Positions 6,570 to 10,876 of a DNA stretch of 10,876 nucleotides are shown here, piece by piece. Source of the stretch: Aulosira sp. FACHB-615 (GTDB lineage Bacteria; Cyanobacteriota; Cyanobacteriia; Cyanobacteriales; Nostocaceae); contig NZ_JACJSE010000067.1 in assembly GCF_014698045.1 (NCBI RefSeq), positions 1 through 10,876 on the forward strand. Reading direction: 5' to 3'. The position numbers and the translations under genes are program-made. Position 1 is the stretch's first letter. Every line of letters starts with the position of its first letter. The notes beneath the pieces were generated by a model, which was given only the letters and a program-made list of their open reading frames with translations, was not told the DNA's origin and ran no database searches.

Positions 6570-7116
6570 TTTCACCTCCAATTTGACTTGCCCAGCCGCA
6601 CGAGATCCGTTTTTCTTGCTGCCAGAGGTGAGGGTAGGCAATGATAAACAATCTTTCTCTCTCGTGCGGCGCTCCAAGCTCTGCCGCCGAGACGATTTCA
6701 ACTTCTGCTGTATATCCTGCCATTCTGAGTCCTCCAAGCACTGCTCGTAATCCTCGATTGATAAGTGCGGTAGGGTTCTCAATGAGGATAAATCTTGGTT
6801 TGACCATGAAGATAATTCGCAGTGCTTCAAACCAAAGGCTTGATTCTTCTCCTGATAATCCGGTGCGATCGCCTGCGTTTGAGGTGTTTCTGCAAGGGAA
6901 TCCGAAGAAGGCGATCCCTTCGTTATATTGCCAGTTGATATCGGGTTCATAGGTGCGTATATCGGGGTGGATTGGGGTTTCGGGGAAGTGCGATCGCAGT
7001 ACGGTTTGAGCATCCGGTTCAATCTCTACCATTTGAATTACTTCACCCTCTGGGAATACTTGGTGGAAGGCGATTTCAAAGCCGCCGATGCCAGAGAATA
7101 GGCTAATTGCTTGCAT
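6355..7116 (-). CDS. C5-cytosine DNA methyltransferase, 253 aa
   Basis: Methylates carbon 5 of cytosine in DNA from AdoMet. The ordered motifs are present: I SLFSGIGGFEIAF (5-17), II-like MVEIEPDAQ, IV FGFPCRNTS with catalytic Cys75 (the usual Gln after Cys is Arg), VI IENP (112-115, Pro in place of the common Val), VIII GAPHERERLF (148-157) and X YGRSVVPACAVVAFRRI (231-247). The recognition region between VIII and X is short (about 70 aa), so this is a small member of the family, but it is complete. ATG at 7114-7116 follows AGAAGGTGAG and overlaps the end of the upstream gene by 14 bp. The last 215 nt or more overlap the NPPY methyltransferase gene in another frame. No restriction endonuclease is seen, so self-protection against host restriction is the likelier role. 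Confidence 0.92.
   Translation of the reverse strand: MQAISLFSGIGGFEIAFHQVFPEGEVIQMVEIEPDAQTVLRSHFPETPIHPDIRTYEPDINWQYNEGIAFFGFPCRNTSNAGDRTGLSGEESSLWFEALRIIFMVKPRFILIENPTALINRGLRAVLGGLRMAGYTAEVEIVSAAELGAPHERERLFIIAYPHLWQQEKRISCGWASQIGGEIERVKADFAFPTIERRDDGFAYGFPKGLDSVSESVPSGTAGRIRSRYLYGRSVVPACAVVAFRRIKFLAGV
6572..6579 (-). promoter_or_regulatory. Shine-Dalgarno inside the C5 methyltransferase gene
   Basis: GGAGGTGA on the minus strand matches the 16S tail closely and sits five bases (counted from GGAGG) before TTG at 6567-6569, in the frame of the NPPY methyltransferase. No comparable site lies near the upstream ATG or TTG codons of that frame (7022, 7013, 6950, 6521, 6518, 6506). It therefore decides the preferred start. 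A chance match inside coding sequence is possible. Confidence 0.5.
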
Positions 7117-7330
7117 CGCTCACCTTCTCCCATACCGGGCATTCCGAGGCGATTTCTTCAAAAGGTCTCTCAATTTCCGATGGATCTTCGCTATTGATTT
7201 CAATCGCATCAAAGACTTGCTCTCTAATAGCTTTTTCCCAGTGTTCGCACTCACCTGTGTAGTAGTAGAGGTGATGATCTTCTTGTCTCCAAAAGCTTCC
7301 ATGAATACAGTTAAGACAGGATTTTTTCAT
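7103..7330 (-). CDS. Small cysteine-motif protein, 75 aa
   Basis: ATG at 7328-7330 overlaps the preceding TGA as ATGA, and GGAGG lies seven bases upstream. The protein has Cys5-x2-Cys8 near the start, then Cys28 in ECEHW and Cys64 in ECPVW; four cysteines could bind one zinc. It is acidic in the middle (EINSEDPSEIERPFEEIA). It sits directly before the C5 methyltransferase gene and overlaps it by 14 bp. Small proteins with a CxxC start and a later C-x-x-W are common in phage early regions, but no function can be given. Confidence 0.75.
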   Translation of the reverse strand: MKKSCLNCIHGSFWRQEDHHLYYYTGECEHWEKAIREQVFDAIEINSEDPSEIERPFEEIASECPVWEKVSDASN

Positions 7331-7755
7331 GACTCATCCTCCACGACTTCCAATGAATCCTGATGCACTGACTGGAGACTGATTTTGCCTTCCCAACGAA
7401 TGCGATACCAGAAACCTGCTGAATGTCCGAGATGCTCTTCATCTCTCCACTCGATTCCAAAAACAATGCCTTTGCGCCTCTGTGAAGGGAAATTCACTTT
7501 ATCGCCAAACCAGAATTTAGGCTGATTGCAGTGGTTAAACTCCCACGTAAAGGGGCGCAATTCATAGCTTTTAATTAGCCAAAGAATTGCTTCCTCATAA
7601 ATCTTAAAGCCTTGTTCTTTGCAAATTTGACGTAGCACTGGGAGCGAGTGTTTAGTGCTGTGCCAAATGCAAAGTCTTTTACTACCATCTGGCAGCGCAT
7701 CACAAGGTGTGTAAGTTGAATATGGATAAATTGGTTCTTCACTTGGTTCGATCAT
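7327..7755 (-). CDS. Hypothetical protein with SH3-like C-terminal domain, 142 aa
   Basis: ATG at 7753-7755 overlaps the preceding stop as ATGA, with GGAGGAA eight bases upstream. The N-terminal half carries KRLCIWHSTKHSLPVLRQIC and is partly helical. From about residue 80 a small beta barrel is likely: FWFGDKVNFPSQRRKGIVFG, then FWYRIRWEGK and LEVVED. This resembles the SH3/KOW-like units in the methyltransferase tail further down the operon. It may bind nucleic acid or a protein partner, but this is inference. The family is not recognised. Confidence 0.75.
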   Translation of the reverse strand: MIEPSEEPIYPYSTYTPCDALPDGSKRLCIWHSTKHSLPVLRQICKEQGFKIYEEAILWLIKSYELRPFTWEFNHCNQPKFWFGDKVNFPSQRRKGIVFGIEWRDEEHLGHSAGFWYRIRWEGKISLQSVHQDSLEVVEDES

Positions 7756-8147
7756 GTTGCGACTTCCTCCACTACTTCAATCTTGAGAGGATTCCTGCGA
7801 ACGACCTTGAGCCATCGTTTGCACTCAACCCAAGACTCTTCATCCTCCTCATCTCGGCAGAGAAGATCAGAGTTGATTAACTCCTCATACAAAGTGCTAA
7901 ACCCATAGCAGCAATCGGTTTCCTCAACGTAGCGATCGCCCAAAATGGCACATCCTAAACACTGACGATATGTACTCCAATCGCCATCCCAGCAACCATG
8001 AATGTGCTTGTAGAGTGAACCCGCAAGTATGGGGTAGTTGCACTCACAACAGCGCAAATCAGCTTCAGCAATTACTTGCCTTTCGTCGTATAATTCCTCT
8101 CCGGTTTCCTCATCGTAATCCGGTCTTTCCACATCACAACTACACAT
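7752..8147 (-). CDS. Cysteine-rich, zinc-finger-like protein, 131 aa
   Basis: The frame is open to an ATG at 8177, but ATG at 8145-8147 has AGGAG ten bases upstream and leaves only an 8-bp overlap with the gene before, so it is chosen. The protein is acidic and cysteine-rich: CSC (2-4), CCEC (33-36), Cys52, CLGC (63-66) and CC (79-80), with histidines in YKHIHGC. The CCEC and CLGC pairs are spaced like a treble-clef zinc site (RCCECNYPILAGSLYKHIHG onward to CLGC). It is coupled to the next gene by ATGA. The function is unknown; DNA or protein binding is likely. Confidence 0.75.
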   Translation of the reverse strand: MCSCDVERPDYDEETGEELYDERQVIAEADLRCCECNYPILAGSLYKHIHGCWDGDWSTYRQCLGCAILGDRYVEETDCCYGFSTLYEELINSDLLCRDEEDEESWVECKRWLKVVRRNPLKIEVVEEVAT

Positions 8148-8565
8148 CGCACTTCTCCTGTTTGCGCCATTCTTCAAGGCTAATTCCGTACAGCTTCTTA
8201 AATCGGTTTTCTAGCGCCTGCTGCCATTTGTCGTAGGTGTCTTGGCTTGGTGGTTTCAAGTGCTTGGCTGGCTCATCTTCAAATGGCTGGGTTTCTATCC
8301 TTGCCAAGAGTTCACCAAATTGGGCGGTGAAGATGAAAATTTGATTGATGTTCCGTTCGCAGTACTCAGGATCTTCCAACTTTTGCCACAGAAGAGCGAT
8401 CGCCCATTGCCCTTCCAAATTACTATTTCGCAATCTAGGAACCTTGAGGATGAGTGTATCAATCAGTTCTTCGTTACTACCGTCATCCCCTGTCGGGCGG
8501 TGCTTGAGTTCGCAGTAGAAAGAGCGTAGAGGAATTTCAGATATAGCCTTAAATCCGCTTACCAT
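8140..8565 (-). CDS. Hypothetical protein, 141 aa
   Basis: ATG at 8563-8565 follows GAGGGCGGAAGC. The protein begins MVSGFKAISEIPLRSFYCEL, has a mixed beta/alpha N-terminal half (IDTLILKVPRLRNSNLEGQW, IFIFTAQFGELLARIETQPF) and ends in a charged helical segment (YDKWQQALENRFKKLYGISL). It overlaps the gene before by 17 bp and the gene after by 8 bp. It has no membrane segment or known catalytic motif. The setting suggests an early phage gene near the replication module. The family is not recognised. Confidence 0.7.
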   Translation of the reverse strand: MVSGFKAISEIPLRSFYCELKHRPTGDDGSNEELIDTLILKVPRLRNSNLEGQWAIALLWQKLEDPEYCERNINQIFIFTAQFGELLARIETQPFEDEPAKHLKPPSQDTYDKWQQALENRFKKLYGISLEEWRKQEKCDV

Positions 8566-8755
8566 GCTTCCGCCCTCTCGTTACTGAACAGATAAAATTA
8601 CCGCCCTTTCTGCCTCTGGACTTAACCAGTGGAGCGCCACAAAGTCCGCACTTCATTTGATTGGCAGCGGATACGAACTGGGCGTATCTCATGGACGCTT
8701 TAAGGTCGTACTGGGCGATCGCTCTAGCTTGTGCTTCTTGTGATGGACTAAGCAT
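8549..8755 (-). CDS. Small basic zinc-binding-like protein, 68 aa
   Basis: ATG at 8753-8755; it overlaps the gene before by 8 bp. Residues 1-33 are probably one long helix (SPSQEAQARAIAQYDLKASM). Then Cys36-x2-Cys39 with glycine (CGLCGAP), Cys56 and His64 could make one zinc site. The end is very basic (GRKGGNF, TRGRKHGKRI). A small basic zinc protein between the loader-like gene and the rest of the operon would suit nucleic-acid binding, but no family can be named. Confidence 0.65.
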   Translation of the reverse strand: MLSPSQEAQARAIAQYDLKASMRYAQFVSAANQMKCGLCGAPLVKSRGRKGGNFICSVTRGRKHGKRI

Positions 8756-9248
8756 AGTTTTTTAGTGAATTAGCAATGTTGTTGAATTTCCTGTGGTTCT
8801 GTGATGTCTGCGCGGTGGAGGCGATCGCTTCTAGTTCATGTGTTGGTTTCTGCTTCAACTGCTCGATTAGCGCGTCTTTCTGCTCAGGTGTCATCAAACC
8901 AGTAGCATTCAAGATAGTGCGTGCTATCAGCCTCCCCCGCAACACTGCTTCTGCTTTTTGCTCAGGTGTCATCCGTTCTTCAGATGAGGGCAAAGCAGGT
9001 AAATCAAAGTCTTGATAAGCTTGGGCGTTTTCTTCGGGCCGTCCACCTCTGGAAAGCTCAATCAACTGGTCAGCAGTGGGGAATCTTTGAAGCTTGCAGA
9101 TAGCCGCGCCTACAGCATTGATGAAATCATCATCTTTTAGGTGAGAAAGCCAAGCGTAGTAAGAATCAGAGGCTACTTGGGATTTAGGCTTCCCGTACCA
9201 TTCCAGCAGCTCACCAAAATACTTTGCAAAAATCTTATCTGACAGCAT
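8748..9248 (-). CDS. Putative replicative helicase loader (phage P / G39P-like), 166 aa
   Basis: Would load or hold the replicative helicase at the origin. Evidence is modest: the first 75 residues follow the plan of G39P-type proteins, with a helix ending in WYGKP, then YYAWLSHLKDDDFINAVGAA and the typical turn QRFPTADQLIELSRGG. The rest is polar and helical and ends KFNNIANSLKNYA; MTPEQK occurs twice (about 93 and 119). It starts three bases after the stop of the initiator gene, the same order as lambda O then P, which is the main support. It could instead be an unrelated helical protein. Confidence 0.6.
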   Translation of the reverse strand: MLSDKIFAKYFGELLEWYGKPKSQVASDSYYAWLSHLKDDDFINAVGAAICKLQRFPTADQLIELSRGGRPEENAQAYQDFDLPALPSSEERMTPEQKAEAVLRGRLIARTILNATGLMTPEQKDALIEQLKQKPTHELEAIASTAQTSQNHRKFNNIANSLKNYA

Positions 9249-9251
9249 CGC

Positions 9252-10412
9252 TCAAAATCTCCTCAGCCTTGCAATTACTGGCCTGTAGTCATAAACATCA
9301 ATCAATTCCTGTTTACGTCGCTCGGCTTCATAAGCTTCCTCATACTGAGCTTGGGTAGCGATCGCGTCCGGCATAATCCGCTTTAAGTCCTTTGACGGGG
9401 CGCGTCCCTCTACCCTGTCTTTGTAGGCGCGATCGTACTTAATCGCCGTGGCGTGCTTGTCGGCGTACTCTGCTACCTTGCCATTTGTCATGAGGTTGGA
9501 TAGCGAAATCTGCTTGTCGCGCCACCAGCCATCATTCTGTTCACGTACCCAGATAAGTGCATCTTTGAATTTAGCGATCGCGTCCTGGGGATGTTCTTTA
9601 ATAAGCTGTTTGATTTTCTTTAAGTGAGCAGAACTAATCTCTTTATGCTCGGTAAAGTTTGAGGGTTTCTCTTGTTGGTAGACTTCCAGAAACCAAGCTT
9701 TAATTTGCGCGTCCGTTACCTTATTCAATTGTTCGATTTTATCGAACGCCGCCGGAACTATTGAACCACATGATGGATTTTCGCTTTGAACCAATAACTC
9801 TGGCTGGGTTGACAGCGTAACTACAGGCTTGGCATTGCTTTGATCCGGTTCCAAGCTCTCACCGTCCTCAACGCATTCACCCCTTTGGGGGGTAGGGGGG
9901 GATTCTTCTTGATCTTCTTTAATTAGATATTTTCTATATATAGTGCAACGGTCGTTTGACCGTTGGCTTTCATCCATCCCTGCGGTCGTTTGACCGTTGG
10001 GACTGCGGTCGTTTGACCGTTGGCTTTCATCCATCCCCTCGGTCGTTTGACCGTTGGCTTTGTTGAGGGCTTTTTGGACAGCTGACACCATGAAACGGTA
10101 TTCAAGACTTTTTCTATGTGCTACTGGCTGTCTAGTTTGAATAAAACCCATCTCTTCAAGCTGGTGTAACCGCTTCCTAATATGTTTTTCTGTGGACATA
10201 CCAAGCAGCATTTCTTCAAACTCTTTGGCTGTCCTTACACCAACACACGGATTTTCTTCTTTTGAGTTGCAAGCGATCGCGCCATTAGCCCAGTATTCAA
10301 AAATATTGAGGATAGCAGCAGCTACACAGTCTTTATTCATTAGTAAGTAATAATCTTCTCTGACAACCGCTATGGGCTGTCTTGGCGCATGAGAAATACA
10401 TGATTCTCTCAT
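9252..10412 (-). CDS. Putative replication initiator (lambda O-like / DnaD-like), 386 aa
   Basis: Probably binds the origin iterons that lie inside its own gene and recruits the helicase loader encoded next. Residues about 10-110 look like a winged-helix domain (REDYYLLMNKDCVAAAILNI, MSTEKHIRKRLHQLEEMGF). Residues 118-156 are translated from the iterons (NGQTT and QRSNDR, each twice). A low-complexity linker (165-225, SPPTPQRGE) follows. The C-terminal part (226-345) is helical with GWWRDKQISLSNLMTNGKVA, as in DnaD-like or phage replication proteins. The length is close to that of phage initiators. ATG overlaps the stop of the 57-aa gene as ATGA. The role is inferred from domain order, iterons and the next gene; no search was possible. 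Confidence 0.75.
   Translation of the reverse strand: MRESCISHAPRQPIAVVREDYYLLMNKDCVAAAILNIFEYWANGAIACNSKEENPCVGVRTAKEFEEMLLGMSTEKHIRKRLHQLEEMGFIQTRQPVAHRKSLEYRFMVSAVQKALNKANGQTTEGMDESQRSNDRSPNGQTTAGMDESQRSNDRCTIYRKYLIKEDQEESPPTPQRGECVEDGESLEPDQSNAKPVVTLSTQPELLVQSENPSCGSIVPAAFDKIEQLNKVTDAQIKAWFLEVYQQEKPSNFTEHKEISSAHLKKIKQLIKEHPQDAIAKFKDALIWVREQNDGWWRDKQISLSNLMTNGKVAEYADKHATAIKYDRAYKDRVEGRAPSKDLKRIMPDAIATQAQYEEAYEAERRKQELIDVYDYRPVIARLRRF
9879..9900. repeat. Short G/C-tract palindrome in the initiator linker
   Basis: CACCCCTTTGGGGGGTAGGG and three more G (9879-9900) contain CCCC-TTT-GGGG and two runs of six G. It encodes SPPTPQRGE in the linker. Similar CCCCCCTACCCCCCAAAGGG stretches are common short repeats in cyanobacterial genomes, so it is probably a repeat tolerated in a flexible linker. 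Confidence 0.4.
9911..9945. other. A+T-rich stretch next to the iterons, possible unwinding element
   Basis: Positions 9915-9944 are almost only A and T (TTTAATTAGATATTTTCTAT, then ATATAG) in a gene that is otherwise of mixed composition. It begins immediately after the last iteron in gene direction, as the A+T-rich part of the lambda origin does. The base composition is seen; the unwinding role is inferred. Confidence 0.55.
9946..10057. repeat. Four iterons inside the initiator gene: putative replication origin
   Basis: CGGTCGTTTGACCGTTGG occurs four times without a mismatch: 9949-9966, 9983-10000, 10006-10023 and 10040-10057. Each has an internal inverted repeat (CGGTC-GTTT-GACCG); in the first copy the dyad extends to eight bases per arm (CAACGGTCGTTTGACCGTTG, 9946-9965). 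Start-to-start distances are 34, 23 and 34 bp, all a little over whole helical turns, so the copies face nearly the same side. The array looks like a 57-bp tandem duplication of a two-iteron block. In-gene iterons with dyads beside an A+T-rich stretch are known from lambda-type origins. Confidence 0.8.
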
Positions 10413-10582
10413 AGCGCACCGCCTGATATAATCATTCTGTGACCTCCGATATAGGTTGCCGCGTCTCTGGTTGTTGCAAGCAACGCAGAGACATTTTCAT
10501 TAATACTATTATCCCATTTAAAATGATAAGAATTAGGAAAATTGTGTAAATTTTTTGTAATTGTAATAACTGGTGTTTTCAT
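10409..10582 (-). CDS. Small protein coupled to the initiator gene, 57 aa
   Basis: ATG at 10580-10582 has AGGAG seven bases upstream (TAGGAGAATACCATG), and the stop overlaps the initiator's ATG as ATGA. The protein starts MKTPVITITKNLHNFPNSYH, contains FKWDNSINENVSALLATTRD and ends IISGGAL. A beta-hairpin-like start followed by a helix is likely. It has no cysteine. It is the first gene of the long minus-strand operon. It could be a leader that sets initiator translation through coupling, or a small regulator. The family is not recognised. Confidence 0.7.
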   Translation of the reverse strand: MKTPVITITKNLHNFPNSYHFKWDNSINENVSALLATTRDAATYIGGHRMIISGGAL

Positions 10583-10634
10583 GGTATTCTCCTAATATTC
10601 GGTAGATTATTTTGATTACTCTAATGCACCAGCG

Positions 10635-10658
10635 ATCGCCTTGAACGGGCGATTTTTT
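10635..10658 (+). terminator. Rightward terminator-like hairpin in the operon leader region
   Basis: ATCGCC (10635-10640), a 7-nt loop, GGCGAT (10648-10653) and T run 10653-10658. It points right, against the operon, though no rightward gene lies before it; it may end an antisense transcript or be a HIP1-derived chance hairpin (it overlaps GCGATCGC). The rest of 10583-10676 shows only the AGGAG of the next gene and an A+T-rich stretch (TAATCAAAATAATCT on the minus strand) that could hold its promoter. Confidence 0.4.
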
Positions 10659-10676
10659 ATTGGTTATTAAGTTTGT

Positions 10677-10772
10677 TTATTTAGGCTTGGATTCCTCCAC
10701 AGAATTAGCGGGAATGATTTTGGTTTCTCTGTGAGGGTGTAGGTTAATGTTGCTGATGGTGGTGTTTGACAT
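10677..10772 (-). CDS. Small ORF, 31 aa, possibly a gene remnant cut by the IS end
   Basis: ATG at 10770-10772 and TAA at 10677-10679 give MSNTTISNINLHPHRETKII then PANSVEESKPK. The ATG and the GGGGAG before it belong to the terminal hairpin region of the IS200/IS605-type element. If the element ends in TCAA (10766-10769), the start and ribosome site come from the IS and the rest may be the 3' part of an older gene. The polar content looks protein-like. It may equally be a short complete gene or a chance ORF. Confidence 0.35.
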   Translation of the reverse strand: MSNTTISNINLHPHRETKIIPANSVEESKPK

Positions 10773-10876
10773 ACTCCCCATCCTAAAGGCGTGGGGATTC
10801 TTGACACATCATTTCAACTTACTACCGAAGTAGTCTTACAGTCGATCCGTGTCCGTTTAGAGTCGTGGCAATACCC
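10766..10876 (-). mobile_element. Right end of an IS200/IS605-type element (tnpB side), partial
   Basis: In minus-strand direction there is a tnpB-like 3' end, a UUCG-capped hairpin (ACTAC-TTCG-GTAGT, 10821-10834), then the subterminal imperfect palindrome CCCCACGCCTTTAGGATGGG with one more G (10776-10796, 8 bp with one bulged base), then GAGTATG and TCAA. Bulged subterminal hairpins and TCAA-type right cleavage sites are known for IS200/IS605 elements. The exact end at 10766 is inferred. The rest of the element lies beyond the window. Confidence 0.75.
10822..10876 (-). CDS. tnpB: C-terminal end of TnpB (RNA-guided nuclease family), partial
   Basis: The minus-strand frame from the window edge reads GIATTLNGHGSTVRLLR and stops at TAG (10822-10824). 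The NG-x-GS-x-VR pattern is usual for the C-terminus of cyanobacterial TnpB proteins, and the IS200/IS605-type hairpin lies just beyond. TnpB is a RuvC-type nuclease guided by an RNA (omega RNA) made from the 3' end of its own gene and the element end. Only 17 codons are visible, so activity cannot be judged. Confidence 0.6.
   Translation of the reverse strand, partial: GIATTLNGHGSTVRLLR

Noticed and set aside
6570..7022. Full 878-aa form of the NPPY methyltransferase from the TTG at 7022
   Set aside because: No ribosome site is near 7022 or the next ATG codons, and this stretch is clearly coding in the C5 frame; kept only as an alternative.
6355..7116. Frameshifted C5 methyltransferase whose C-terminus continues in the other frame
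   Set aside because: The C5 frame itself keeps a motif X-like end (YGRSVVPACAVVAFRRI), so it appears complete; overlap of two genes explains the data better.
9946..10057. Small CRISPR array
   Set aside because: The repeats are only 18 bp, the gaps are 16, 5 and 16 bp with two gaps nearly identical, and the array is fully within an open reading frame; no cas gene is present.
9923..10105. A 60-aa ORF in another frame across the iterons
   Set aside because: It is open only because the repeat lacks stops in that frame; the 386-aa frame covers it with domain-like sequence on both sides.

Overview
The window is cyanobacterial. More than two dozen copies of the octamer GCGATCGC (HIP1) are spread over all 10.9 kb, and a G-rich palindromic repeat typical of filamentous (Nostoc-like) genomes sits inside one gene. 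The content is accessory: it reads as one end plus the early/replication region of a temperate phage or integrative element.

Layout. Positions 1-470 hold the tail of a rightward gene and two small leftward ORFs. Positions 471-680 are a regulatory gap with a rho-independent terminator, an alternative pairing that could compete with it, and a 10-bp inverted repeat; an attachment site could lie here, but this is not proven. A large serine recombinase (681-2123, +) follows. From 10582 down to 2103 everything is on the minus strand: about 15 tightly packed genes, most joined by ATGA or short overlaps, that is, one long operon running toward the recombinase and meeting it 3' to 3'. In transcription order the genes are: a 57-aa leader protein, a lambda O-like replication initiator, a helicase-loader-like protein (the position of P), several small proteins with cysteine pairs, a complete C5-cytosine DNA methyltransferase, a long adenine-type (NPPY) methyltransferase with KOW/SH3-like tail domains, an acidic protein, dCTP deaminase, a multi-HTH zinc-ribbon protein, a probably frameshifted gene and a 60-aa helical protein. 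The right edge holds the 3' end of an IS200/IS605-type tnpB element.

Main observation: four 18-bp iterons, each with an internal inverted repeat, lie inside the middle of the initiator gene, followed directly (in gene direction) by an A+T-rich stretch. This is the layout of the lambda origin inside gene O, with a putative loader gene next. The same iteron is translated in two reading frames (NGQTT and QRSNDR), so the DNA rather than the peptide appears to be what is kept.

Other points of interest: the two methyltransferase genes overlap in different frames by about 215 nt or more, with recognisable motifs in both frames; three consecutive genes appear to use TTG starts with good Shine-Dalgarno sequences; a long hairpin inside the recombinase gene may terminate the convergent operon; and the gene at 2307-2695 becomes a sensible 129-aa protein if one base is restored in a G run. 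All calls are from reading the sequence; no database search was possible.
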